Positions 23,331 to 36,243 of a stretch of DNA of 64,000 bases are shown one piece after another (the first letter of the stretch is position 1; each line of letters starts with the position of its first letter). The notes beneath the pieces are model-generated. The model had not been told where the DNA came from. It saw nothing but the letters and a program-made list of their open reading frames with translations, and searched no databases. This stretch comes from Adineta steineri (lineage: Eukaryota > Rotifera > Eurotatoria > Adinetida > Adinetidae): contig CAJNOI010000024.1 of the NCBI GenBank assembly GCA_905250115.1, positions 418,177 to 482,176 on the forward strand, given 5' to 3'. A program made the translations under genes and the position numbers.

Positions 23331-25118
23331 GATTTTCTTATGCTGTCTATAATATTTTAATAAACAAATTTTTCTTTATATAACATTCTGCTCGATACCT
23401 TGTCACAGAATTATGTTCGTACAAACGGCAGCGACAAATGTTTAATCGAAATGAGAAAAATTATTAGTGATACATTTGCAATAAAAATACTGAACAAAGT
23501 AAGTAGTAACTCCCTTTGCGTTCTATCTCACGTGAATCGATGACGTTACATATCTCGGAAATGGGAGCAGTTAAAAAAATACTTTGTAAGGTGATATGCA
23601 TATGAGAGTGCATTCAAGACTTGATATATCTATTTCATACTTTATATTACATATTATGTGCGTCACTTTCTCTAACACATGATATTGATGACGTCTATAT
23701 TATGTCTAAAATAAAAATATATTTAACTTGTTTTTTATAATAAAACAACAATAAGTTAATGATATTATCATTAGTCTTAGTTATTATCTAACAAACAAAT
23801 ATTCCTATTGAGAAGAAGAAAGATCAATTATGAACGTTATTAACTAAGTGAATACTATATTTTTAACTCTTTTCTTTTTGAAAACATTCTTTTCATAGCA
23901 TTATTAAAGAGGAAGGAAACTAAAAATAAATATGTCCTTGTTGAAATTTACAAAAGACTCATTATAAAATGAATATATAGATAAAGCATAGAGAGATATC
24001 CTTTAATTGTTCATCAAAAGAGCACAATATAATGTTGATTCTATAAAAAAGATAGATATAAATAGAGTAACCACTACAAGTTGATTATCAGAAAAGGAAG
24101 GAAATCATTTATATTTAATTCTCTTGAATCAAATATAAATGATATTATACCTGTAATTCTTTATTTTTGTCAGTAATAAGACAAAAAGAAGCGTAGGTGA
24201 AAGTATATTATCTGTCTGTCTATCTCCCCCTCTTTCTGTATATATATACACTCAAACAACTTAAGTATTTTATTTTGATTTGAACAAAAATTAAAACATC
24301 AACGTCATAACAGTTCTCATTTAAAAAAAACAATACAATTGTCAAACTATAGAAGCATCAATATATAGGTAAATAAATTCCAATCGTTCGCGTTAGCATT
24401 CCTCTCGAGTTAAATTTCTACTTTATGTAAATATTTCTACAAAATATTACATTTCATTACTTGATAAACATGTTTATAAAAGAAAACATGAACATCTACA
24501 AAATACTATAACAGACTAAGATAATCAATAAAAAAGTTTTGTTTATATTGACAAATTGCTATATTTTTCTGAAAAATAAAGAAGTTCATAAAATTATGTG
24601 GAATAATCATACATGACTCGTTACAGTTCTTCGTACATAGGCACTAATACTTATCCTTCTTATTGAGTTAGATAAACAAAGATGTAAAAGGATGTTATAT
24701 CAAACAGTATAATATTCAAACTATGTCATGTTTAGATGAAGTTTATTCTTGTAAGCGAGATATAATCTGAAATACACTTAGTTTATAAACATTAATAAAC
24801 TTCTTTGATTCATAACCTTAAACTTTTCTGCAATATTCTATGAAGTAACACCAAGTGGTGTCAAGATAATTGTAGTAATTATGAGTAAGTTAAAATTTTG
24901 AATTAAAATTTCAAATCGCATTAGGTAACATTAATACTTTTATCTTGATCTTTTCATAGATTTTTTTACCTTGTATTTTGATCACTTAGATACTTACATA
25001 TTTTTCTATATTACAAGTTTTATTATCATTCTTCAGTAGTTATAGTTGTTCCATGAATGTTCTTCTACATAATAAAGAAATTTGTCATCAACCATTTAGA
25101 ATTTTTATTTATAGAATA

Positions 25119-25400
25119 ATGGTTATGATGACGACGACGAAAATTTTGATTTTAGCATTATTAATATCATCCTTCATATTAACAGATGCACTCATGTGTC
25201 AATGCAAATGCTGTCGATATTTGGGACCACTCTTTCCAAACAATCGAAGTCGATGTGCATGTGGTGCCACAAATCAAGGAGAACCTTTTGAATGTGGTGG
25301 TTCAGCTGGAATCTATTCAGCTCGCGTTTGTACCACTAAGATTCGTCTACATTATGCTCCAAATGCACCAAATATTTGTTGTAAACTTACACTTCTCTGA
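25119..25400 (+). CDS. Secreted 10-Cys peptide, copy 2
   Basis: Same 93-residue precursor as 20673-20954 with about eight substitutions (for example ACGATN for ACDATN, AGIYS for TGIHS, CKLTLL for CQLTFL). All ten Cys and the signal peptide are kept, although the surrounding DNA has diverged much more. That pattern indicates purifying selection on the mature peptide. The frame stays open upstream to 25053, but the corresponding region of copy 1 has a stop, so the start at 25119 is preferred. Confidence 0.75.
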   Translation: MVMMTTTKILILALLISSFILTDALMCQCKCCRYLGPLFPNNRSRCACGATNQGEPFECGGSAGIYSARVCTTKIRLHYAPNAPNICCKLTLL

Positions 25401-25691
25401 ATGATTTTCTTTTGTTAACTATCATTTATCATGATCATCATCTATATTGTATTAATTAAATAAATCCTGCATTTAAAATGCTTTTATTCAGTAACATAAT
25501 GAGCTATAAAAGATGATAGTCATTTAAAATATTTCATGATGACGCACAAAAAAAATATAAGTTAGAACAATATGTTGAGAAGATGATAGTGCATTTGATT
25601 ATGTGAGATAGATGTCATTATATTGTGAGATAGGAATAGGAAAAAATATTGTCCTTGTTCTCTGCAGTGATGGAAGAAAAAAAATTTAACA

Positions 25692-25762
25692 TGCCACGGG
25701 CAGGAATCGAACCTGCGTTATCCGGACCACAACCGGATGTACTACCATTATACTACCGCGGC
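25692..25762 (-). tRNA. tRNA-His (GTG), copy 2
   Basis: Identical in all 71 bases to the copy at 21345-21415, with the same T-run terminator on the minus strand. Identity extends a few bases beyond each end and then fades. Confidence 0.95.
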
Positions 25763-26011
25763 GAAAGTAGAATCATTTAAATATGAAGTTATTCTTCAGT
25801 TATTTCATCGCAAATATAAAATAAAGCGAGAAACGATATATTATTAATCAGTTTTGTGGTATTTTATATTTATTCGAATGAATATAAATATGAACAGTTA
25901 AATATTGAAATATTATTATTTATTTTTTATTTTTAAAATATAAAAAAAAAGTACTATAAAGAAAGACAATAAAATATGATTGTTCGATCGTGGAAAATAT
26001 CTTGATAAATA

Positions 26012-28357
26012 TCAATCCATTTTAATATTAATATAAATATATCGAATAAATCGAAGTGAAGAAAAAAAACCAACAGTACCAAGCATTAAAAAAAATACAT
26101 AGCAACCCATTAATGTATAAGCAAAAAATTGTAATGTTTGTAATGTTCCACTCATTTTTGATCGATACAAATAAAAATATATAGCATATACAAATACAAA
26201 TAAACCAGTTGACCTAAAGAAAAGTATGATAAAAAAAAACATTTTTAAATAATTGATGATTTACCCTGAACTAATAATTGAATGCCACCACCATCGATAA
26301 TCTTCAGATGCTAATTGAAAATATGTTAATGCTATTGATATACATGCTGTTACTGAAAGAAGTATGAAAAAAACAATTGTTAATATTCCATATAACATAT
26401 ATTGTTCACGACCCCAAAATGTTGAAAATATATAATAGAGTTCAACACTTATAGCTGAAAATGGTAGAAAACCACCGATTAATACTCGAATTATACTCGA
26501 TCGATACCATGGTACATTAGGAATTTCACGTGCTATATTTTTTGTTCGACATGGAGCATCAAAATTTGTTGAATAATTTTTTCCAAATATTCCACCTAAT
26601 ATTGTCAATGGAAATCCAACTAAAATAAAAGTAAAAGAAAATAAATACGTATTTTTTTTCTTTTTTTCAATAGAAATTTTTTTCTTTACCAAAAAGCCAC
26701 ATAACTATAAGAATAAGTACGGTTGTAAATGGTAATGCTTGAGTTGTTCCATATGCCCATGCAAATGAATTTAATATACACCAAACAATAAAAAATGGAA
26801 TAGTAAAAAGATTTGCTGTTAAAATTATATTCCATGTCCAATATTCACCTTGCAATTGACGATACACTCGTCCACTCATAAAACCAGCAACACATGATGT
26901 AAATGCATATAATATAACACTCGATGCAATTAATGAACCATGACGATGAACTGTAAACATACCACAAAATGCGAATAAAACAATTCCACTAAATATTGAT
27001 AGAAATTGGCAACCAACACCAATTATTGAACTAAATAATTCTCGATGCTGTGGAAAACGGAAAACATCCGTATGAATTATTTTCCAACCATTTTCTTCTT
27101 CAACTGAACCATCATCATCATCGTCAGCACCACCACCTCGAGTTAAATCATTTTTCAATATACGAGACTAAAGAAATACATGTAGGATTGTTAACCAATT
27201 TAATTACCGAAAATAGATTTGAATTCTTATAAGTTGCATCAAATTTGTGCAGAAAATAAAGATTTTTCGAGATACTTACAAGTATAAGAATAACAAAAAC
27301 AATTAAAAAAAAGACGAGAACCATCGAATTAATTATCGATAACCAATGTACCTAAATAATTAATATATGATATATACACAAACAATAACTTCAAAACATA
27401 CTTCTAATGTTTTAGGAAAAAATCCTGTATTGGTTATATATTTAGCTCGATCTTTGTATGATGTTCTTCAATTTAGAAGAAAAAGAAAGAAAGAATTAAT
27501 ATTTAATTTCAATAATAAAAAAAACTTTATACTCAGTCTGATGCCATTTAGTCGAATAAGTATATTCTATTTGCATAGATGATAATGATTGATCATCTAA
27601 AGCGATAGCTGGATAATCTTTTGTACTTATATTAACATAAACTATCTAAATTCATAATAATAATTTTGTAAATTTTTCTTCGATGTATTTTTACTTGATT
27701 ATTATTAATATAAAAATCAAAATGATGATGTTTATAAATATATATCTGATGTTTATGTGGAAATATATTTGTTTCTTCAATTAGTCCAACAAAACCACGT
27801 ATTGGAATATCATCAATAACAAATTCAAAATAATAATCTTCTTCAATTGCTAATTTCAATGTATTTAATTCATTAGTTTCTAATGTTAATGAACATAATT
27901 GTTTTTTCTGAATCTCTTCTATAATAAAAAAAAACAAAGTAAATGATATTCATATTTTTTTTTATAAAAAAAAATAATTTTCTAACCAGTAAATTTGATT
28001 TCATATAGAGATTGCGCCATTCGATCACCTGAAAGTACTTCACCAAGTGTTAGATCTTTTGAGACTATCTATTTCATAGAAATGAATTTTTTTTAAATAG
28101 TTTCTTTTTATAATTTTTAGTTACTTTTGATGGACGACAAACTGGAAGAGAATAATAATGGTATGTTTCCTGAGGATTTGCATAAGGACCGACTTTATTG
28201 ACATAAACTGTCACCTAAAATAAAGCAAATTCATTTTTAAATTATTTTAAACGAAAAAAGACTTTACATTATCGTTTTCAGTGTATTTTTTTCCAGCTCC
28301 TTTAACAATCAATAACAGACATAATAATAAGAAGAAATGAGTAAGCGCCGATGACAT
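26012..28357 (-). CDS. TM9SF1: TM9SF1 nonaspanin
   Basis: Ten exons (28268-28357, 28125-28214, 27987-28068, 27695-27918, 27533-27645, 27402-27465, 27280-27351, 26690-27167, 26265-26619, 26012-26213) join to 589 residues, close to the family length of about 600. Order: signal peptide (residues 1-20), luminal domain with [21 protein letters not shown] and PIRGFVG, first membrane span with [10 protein letters not shown], a DDDDD-rich loop, then [13 protein letters not shown] and eight further spans. It ends with [12 protein letters not shown] and the short KMD tail typical of TM9 proteins (a COPI/Golgi retention signal). Segments such as [15 protein letters not shown] and [17 protein letters not shown] point to TM9SF1 rather than TM9SF2-4. 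It acts in Golgi/endosomal membranes. Confidence 0.95.
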
Positions 28358-30063
28358 CTAAAATATTTATAAATCAAAATTTCTACTTCAAGAAACAAAT
28401 AAAAGACAACTCACTTTTTCTAATGAACGACCTCTATTTCAATATTTTTACATGATATATTAGAAAAAAACCTTTCTCTCAATGACAAATATACATAATA
28501 TATCAGGTCAGAACATCGATACTTTTCGTCAGCAATGATTGGTAATAATAACAACCAGCGAGATAATTTTATGAATATATTTTCTTAATATCTAGTTTTA
28601 AAAACAGGTACTTATGTATTTTATTAGTTGAATAACATTATGAGAAAATTCAAAATCAGAATTACGTTTTTGAACAATCATCATAAATTTTTATAGGTGG
28701 CGCCGGTTGAATACTACATTAGAACATAAGCTAAATATAAATCATCATGCTATGGTTTTGAATTTGAAATTTGGCACGTTATTTATAACAATTTTCAGAC
28801 AGAAAATTGAGTACTTTTAATTATTACAAGCAGAGCATATCTTTTCTATCTCTAGCCGCATTTATACCCAACATCCTAATAGAAATTTATTGAAATGCTC
28901 ACTGATGTTATAAATATACATGTTCTGTCTCATCTGACGATTAATATTTTTATTTATCAAAGATTTACTGATCTTAGAAACCGTTGATAGATTCAACTTT
29001 GATCCCACCACGATCATATTTATCAGTTATTATCATGAAGTAAGACAGTGTAAAGTTATTATAACTTGACTAATGTTGATAGAAATTATCAATGATTATA
29101 GAGACTTCATATCTGATAAAGAACAGGTACCAATAGCTTCTTCACTAAAAACCAGGAATAGTTGGAAAAGAATGTGTTTTATTTTAATCTGGATCTGTAC
29201 TTTCATTCCTATCGAAATAATTATGATGATATAGAGATATTGTTTTAATCTACTTTCACTATTTAATACCTTATTCAATACTTTATGCATTTGATGGTTA
29301 AATTTTATTATATCTAATAAAAGTGAAGTTACATATATATTATTTCACAAAAAAATGATATAATACTTCGAAATAGTTTCATGACAGTTTTAGATGTCGG
29401 GAATGAGAACTGAGCAACGTGTGTATCTATAGCAGTATCTCATGAAAACAAAATCATAGCAAGAATGTCCATCTATCACTTATTATAGCATATTTTACAT
29501 TGTATTTCTATACTAAAATATGAATATTATTAATTTTTTGAAAATTAATCAATAATTTTCATATGCGTGTTCAACATAGGAAAAAAAAGAATACGATGTC
29601 ATATGTATAAGTTTAGTATTGTCTTGAATGACTGATGATTATATTGGTTAGAAAGAGAGCAACGACAACGACTATTTAGATAAATGAGTTCATGTACGTT
29701 TGCATGTCTCGAATAACTAAAAGAAAAACTCATTACAATCTCCGTTCGGGCAAAGAAGACAAATGATCTTTTGCCGCTATAAACATACGTTGTTACAATC
29801 GATCGCTGTTCGTTCGTCAATAACAAGAAAAAAAAACAAGAAAGATTATTAATGATTCGTTTTCTATCGGTGATCAAACGATATAGTTGGACGAAAAAGA
29901 GGAGAAGGAATGCATGTATGTATATTAAATGTCACACCGTATGTTTTATTCACAAATACAATTTCTATCTAACAAAAACAACAAGGAAATCAATTTGTCA
30001 TTTATCATATAGTTTCAATATGAGATTCAATATTTTGGCTCGTTTATATTAAATCTATAAATA
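28358..30063. other. Spacer TM9SF1 to Hox4
   Basis: 1.7 kb with no supported gene. Short frames at 29096-29290 and 29599-29877 lack splice support and family features. It may include the Hox 3' untranslated region. Confidence 0.55.
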
Positions 30064-31857
30064 TTAATTTGATGATTCAGATGAAAACGATTCTTCTTTT
30101 ATATAATCATTCATAATCATTGGATCAATATCACGTTCTTGTTCTTCTTTTTTTATATGATTAGGTGATGACGTTGTTGCAGCTGGTAATGTATCGGGCA
30201 GTTTCGATTTTGTATTCGGTAATTTATGATCTTTTTTCCATTTCATTCTTCTATTAATATTAATAGAAACAAAAAAAATGTTATACTTCATACAAAATTT
30301 GCAACTTACCTATTTTGAAACCATATTTTAATTTGTCTAAAGAAGAAGAAAATTAAAACGCTATGAAGATAAAATTTCAATATAATTTACCGTTCAGTTA
30401 AAATAAGTGAATGAGCAATTTCAATACGTCGTCGACGAGTTAAATATTTGGAAAAATGAAATTCCTTTTCTAATTCTATTGAAATAAAATCACATATTAA
30501 ATTGATTCGGTACAAAAAAAGAATAAAATTTTACCTAATACTTGATGTCGAGTATAAGCTGTACGAGCTCGTTTTGTTTCTCCACTTGTATAATTAAAAA
30601 CTACAATATGAAATATAGATTAATATTCTGCAAGTTTTAATTTTGTTTACTGATTTTAATGTCGATAATCGTCTTTCTTTTCTTTCTATCTGTATTTGAG
30701 TTCAACTGTCTGGTAAAGCAGATGGTCAAAAAACAAAAAAGAGCTATATATTTCTTTTTTTTAGTTATATATGTTACAGAACATTGCATGTAGAGAATGA
30801 CAGTAAAGAATAATAACTGTCGACATTGAAATAACATTTATCTTTTATAGTTAGGTCACGTAGTCATCGAATGATAAGACTATCGTGTTCATTTATAGTC
30901 AAAGTTATGATAAATGAAGTTTCATGTTCGTATAATATATATATACTGACTTTTTTTTTGTCTTTCTTCAAAAGGCAAAGGTTAGATTTTTATTCCGAAG
31001 GGAATGTGATACTCTTTTCTCTCTCTTTTTTTCCTACAAATCAAGATGAGAGAAGAAAATTTTGACATTTTCATTGTTGATATTTGTAAAACTTGTTAAA
31101 AATATATATTGAAAGAGAAAAAGGTGAACTAGACCATTTGAACAATCGTTTTTATTCAATCATTCAAGTGATAAATAAACAAAGCTAGATCAGAGAAAAA
31201 TTTATGCTAACCTGGATTATTAATATGCACTTTACGCATCCATGGATAAATCACAGGAGAATTTTGGTCTTGTTTATTTAATGATGATGGAATTGTATCA
31301 GTTGATATTGTTAAATCATTTTGTGTTTGTGCTGAAGGTAAAATTGGAGATGATGATGGACATCCATTTGGTGGAGGTGTTACTGATAGACTATATAAAT
31401 CAAGAGACATGGGATGAATAGAAGATATCATATCGGTTTGTGAATGTCCATTCGAAGGAATTGATACTGGATTTTCTTCGGAATAATTTCCAAGTATACC
31501 ATTTTGACAAGTGTATATACATGAACTACTAAAATTAGAGAATTTTATTCTAGTTTCTTTTTGTCCCATGTACAAATATATCTACCTTGGTTGATTTGAT
31601 GATGTAGATGAAAGTACATTATAACGATAAAAATGATTAGTATTATCTTGATATAGATGATTATTATAAATTGGAATATGTCGAGATGATGTTTGATTAA
31701 ATGAATCTTGTCCATAATAATCAAGAATAGGAGATTGTAGAAGACATGATGAATTATTTACATTAACATTATTATCAGACAACTGTTGTCTATTCGAATA
31801 ATTTGTATTTGTACCATCATAATTATAATGATTGTTCATTGAATGTAAAGAACTCAT
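30064..31857 (-). CDS. Hox4: Hox4 / Deformed homeobox protein
   Basis: Six exons (31586-31857, 31212-31528, 30535-30600, 30391-30475, 30310-30336, 30064-30250) join to 317 residues in frame. A long Asn/Ser/Tyr-rich N-terminus starting MSSLHSMNN leads to the hexapeptide [10 protein letters not shown] (the Pbx/Exd contact). The linker is short. The homeodomain has [24 protein letters not shown] and the recognition helix [12 protein letters not shown]. The sequence directly after it, DHKLPNTK, is a hallmark of the Hox4/Deformed group. It is a nuclear transcription factor for axial patterning. Unusually, three introns cut the homeobox, at residues 15, 43 and 52. No other Hox gene is visible in the window. 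Confidence 0.94.
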
Positions 31858-33610
31858 CGTTTTTTTTCTCTTGTTCTTCTTGATCGAACGATCATATAAA
31901 AAGATAATCGTTTTTCTCTCTCTCTTCCTCGTTCGTTCGTTCGCCTATTCTTTTTCTCTTTTATTAATAATGATACTCAACTGTATAAAGAATTTTCGAA
32001 TAAAATATTATTAATGATTAGAAAAATATTCTTTAAGATCGAACGATAAACTGATGAAAGAAATATATAAGCAAAATCTTGTGACAGAAAATGATCCATT
32101 AAATCACTTAATGGATACCATAAAAAAAATGCGAGAACGATTTTTCTTCTGCATTGAATACAACGGCTGCAGCCAATCAATATGTTTCTCTCTTACTTTT
32201 TTTTCCTCATTGGTGTAAAGGAAAAGAAGAAAAAAGAAAAGAGAGAGAGACAGAGAGAGAAACAAGATTGATCATATACACACCGAACAAAAGGAAAAGA
32301 AATAAAAACGGATATGCTGAAGACAATAAAATTCTACAAAAAAAAAGATGAGTTGTACTAAATTACATTGTAATATCTCAAAATTCTGATCTTGAGTTAA
32401 TCATTATCAGACAAGAGAATTATTCATCGCACCTATTTTGTAGTTGTAAGACAAGGATGTATGTATACAATATAGTTTCATTATAAATATTACATTCGAT
32501 TGATTCACTCAAATATGTTTATGTTAGTTATTGAAATTTTAATGTATAAGAACGATTAATCATCGTGATTTGTACAATACAAATTTATTTCCTCTCTTTT
32601 GAAAATCATATGCAAAAGATCATAGAACATATCGAACAAGTGAAGAAAAGAATCATTAATCTTTCTGTCTAAAATATCTTTTTCTTTTTAATTTTCGTCG
32701 GTTGATCTCTTTGAAAATATATAAATTGATGTTATTTTTTTTTGTTGTGTTCGATTGAAAATAACAACGATTAATAAGATAAGACATGTTCGATAAATAG
32801 TTGTGTTATTATATTTAAGTGAATAAATGACATAATCTTTGTCTTAGAGGAGTCATATACATAAACGAAAAATAGATTTCGATTGAGGTTAATGATCCGA
32901 TTGATATTTGTTCGTTTTATGAAAAGAAAAGTACATTGAATTACTTGTATTGTTAATGAATATTTAAATAGATTGAACAACAGCGGTGCAAGTCTGTCAC
33001 CCCACTATCATCAATTAAATATAACTTTTCTACTACTATTCTTTTCTTTTTTTCTTGTATACATATATATATATACACCATCATATAATCGAACAAATAA
33101 GGAACATTATTCATACATAATTCAGTTTTATATTTTAGAATTCACTTGACTATCTTTTTGCTTATATTTATGCAATATGAGATTTATTTCTTTCAGTATA
33201 AAACGCTCATTTCATATGCTAATCATGAAATACTTTGATACATGCAACATCAAAAATATATACTACCACTTTTATTCGCGCATAGCTTGTTAAAATTCAT
33301 CTGTATACATTTTTTCAATGACATTCTAATGGGACAAAACTTAGCTAATTATATAGGATTCAAGTCGAGCTTTTGTCGTGGTATTATTTAGTTTTCACAA
33401 TATCAGATAATTATAAAATAAGACTTGAATACTCTCACTAGAAGAATCTCTATCCTTATCAATAAAGTTGTAGAGATAAAGTAGAATCATCTCGCAGACT
33501 AATCTAAGTACGTATAATATCTATATTCGAAACATGACCTGTCCTGAATGCAGATTTTTGATTAAACCAATTTATTTCAATAGTCATAATGACAAAAAAA
33601 AATATAATTT
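31858..33610. other. Spacer upstream of Hox4
   Basis: 1.7 kb with no supported gene. Purine-rich runs lie near 32230-32260. It probably holds Hox4 promoter and enhancer DNA; no element was assigned. Confidence 0.5.
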
Positions 33611-34594
33611 TTATGAACATGTTGGATTATCACATGGCCATGAACGACGTAGTGTTTGTGAATTATATCGAGTACATGTTTTATCATCAGTTCCAGCATG
33701 TCCATGACCTTGATGACAAGGACCATAAGCATCAATAGTTGATGTAAATATTGTTTGATCAATAGGACCTTCGACATAATCATGAAAATCAAGATAACCA
33801 GTATCAAGATCTTCTCGGAAACGTAGTGGAACATGCGAATCAGCTCGAGTATACATATTACGAAGATTATGTACTGATCCCTCACCAGTATAATTTGAAA
33901 ACTATAAATGTAATAAGAAATTTATATGATTTACTCAAAAATATATCTCATATACCCATTCAACCATCCAAAAATCTGCCATTTGTCCATCGATTGATAA
34001 TGTACCATTATATGTTGCATTACTTTGACATAACCAATTTGGTTGCCAAGCAGGAAATGTATAATTACAACAGGTTTGAGCTGATGGATAGACATAATAA
34101 TTTTGTCCTTCATAAAAAAGTACACTACATGGAATATAATTAGCATCTACACCAGCTTCATATAATTGTAAAAAAGGACATGTTGGATAGAAATCTGTTC
34201 GAATGGCTTGATGAGATGCATCATACCAAAAATAACCCCAACCAGTATCACCATTTGACATATTATAATATGTTGTTGCTGCTGACCAAGATGATGCCAT
34301 AATAGGTGGAAGTTTTGCTGGTGGAATATTTATTTTAGTATTATATTGTTTGGATGAAGAAGGAACACACATTGTTGTATTAAATTGTTCTTGTGTATCA
34401 GTTCTAGGCATGACTGCTGAAACACATTGAAGACCATCACAACATTGAAAATCTGTTGGAGATAATAATGAACTATTACAATTTAAGCGATTTTCATCCA
34501 TACAACGTATTTGCGATGATGGACATAGTTCAGTTGCTTCATTTTGTTTAATAAGGATACAAAGAATTGTGATGCATACTAGAGTTGATTTCAT
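33611..34594 (-). CDS. Secreted Cys-rich protein, complete copy
   Basis: Two exons (33956-34594 and 33611-33901) give 309 residues. A signal peptide (MKSTLVCITILCILIKQNEA) precedes a small disulfide-rich domain (residues ~24-75). A Pro-rich joint follows, then a ~200-residue domain with many aromatics and N-glycosylation sequons (NMS, NYT, NAT, NGT): GWGYFWYDA, TCPFLQL, YYVYPSAQTCCNYTFPAW, FWMVEW and NYTGEG. The tail is GYLDFHDYVEGP...CHQGHGH. The alternation of a Cys pair, then Ala/Tyr-x-Gly and Trp resembles ependymin-related proteins, but only weakly. I do not assign a family. It is probably extracellular. The left-arm copy at 12196 is cut by the gap. Confidence 0.78.
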
Positions 34595-36243
34595 TTTTAT
34601 GATGAATGATGAATTTTTTTAAATAAAAGAATCTTCATTTGTCATTATATGATAAGAATGATAAAGTAGAACAGAATTTTAACATCATCATCGTTCTTAT
34701 CTTCATTTATTTATGTCAACACATCACATAATGAAGTGTCATATACGATGATAATATTTTTCTGAAATGTTAATACACATATAAAATGCTTTTTTTACTC
34801 TAGTTACATTCGCTATTGACTCTGCAATCATGGCAGATATATTAATTAATATTCAATCGAAATTTTTTTGAAGTTTTTACTGTAAATAGAGACAATTTAG
34901 ATCTACTATCGGTGGAAATATTATCGATTTTCCTTTTAAATAAAGTGAAGTTATTCGAAAAATATTGACCGTTACGGAATTTTACCCTTTTTTCAGAAAT
35001 GGTAGCGTCGATTGTCATAAAACCGTTTCATCTTTGTATATTGATGAGATTCCGTAACGTATTATTTCTGGAACAGATATGAGATTAATAAATAAACCCC
35101 TGCGCAAGCTGAGTCTATTTGATAGAGCTTCTCGAGTTCTATCTAGAAATAGCAATTGTGCTGCTAGAATTAGCAATATGCGCGAGAACAACATACTATT
35201 AACAAGTTTCATAAAAAATGAAGATGGTTTGTAATATTATTAGTTTGTTACGTAGATACCTAACATCTGTGCAACAGATATGTGTTGAAAGAGAACGTTA
35301 TATTCCATCGATTGACATCTAATAATCGAATCTTTTTTCTACTTATTACGATTCTATTCTGATGTTTTCCACTGCTATCAATTTACTCTTATTTTCGAGT
35401 TGATTGCTTCTAGACAGAGTAGGCGTGTGTATGTACAATCAAGGCTGCTAAAAAATCTCAAAGTGTAAGTTGAATAGTTTCATACTTTGTAAAATAAATT
35501 AAAATGTCAAAGAAAAAATAGATCTGTATACAGTTTTGTCTTCATATTTAAACGATACTTCTCTATAGATATTCTGCACGAATCAGTTTCATTTCTTTCG
35601 AATGGCTTAAATTGATAAACTTAAGACTAACAATGAGATAATTACTATTCGCAAAAAAATATTAAATATAAATTATCGTATTGTTGAGTCTCTCTCTTTC
35701 ATTAAAATACATATTCATATAAAAATAAGGTAAGTTGAATGTAAGTATTTTGTTCGCCTCAGCAACATTCTCATTAGTTCGTACGTCTGATATGATTATA
35801 GATTATCTCTTAGATTATCTGTTGTTATTATTTACAAATATGTTCGTCAATGTCATTCATGAACTTACTTGAAGGTCCTTTTACAACCAAAATGTTTCAA
35901 TAAACGTACATTCTAAATCCGATTAATACTATCAAAACGATTAAATATCATAAAAAAAGACATTGTAATACTAAAACAGTATTGGAAAGAATAATTAAAA
36001 TTATCGTATCATTTGTAAATTTTGTTAATCCTAACAAATTAATCTGCAAGAGTAAAAAAACAAAGATATTTATTTTCATTTAGGATCGAATATTGAAGTA
36101 TGTGACAATTCAGTAAAAGTATCAAAAGAAACAGTTCACGGATGTCATAAAATGAAAATTCTTCTAACTAAAGTATTGTTTGGAATTTGAACTACTTGTA
36201 AGAAAAAGAATAAGATAAGTGAAAGTTAGTTTGTTTGAAATAA
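34595..36243. other. Spacer with sequence missing from left arm
   Basis: No gene seen. About 1.1 kb (roughly 34940-36030) has no counterpart in the left arm. The edge near 36000 matches the downstream flank of the third kelch gene near 54830-54920, so it is ancestral rather than newly inserted. A small open frame at 35015-35212 is not convincing. Confidence 0.55.

Larger units (their letters stand above)
23330..25790. repeat. Tandem cassette, copy 2
   Basis: Second copy of the unit at 18850-21440, including the peptide gene at 25119-25400 and tRNA-His at 25692-25762. Orientation is direct. Confidence 0.75.
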
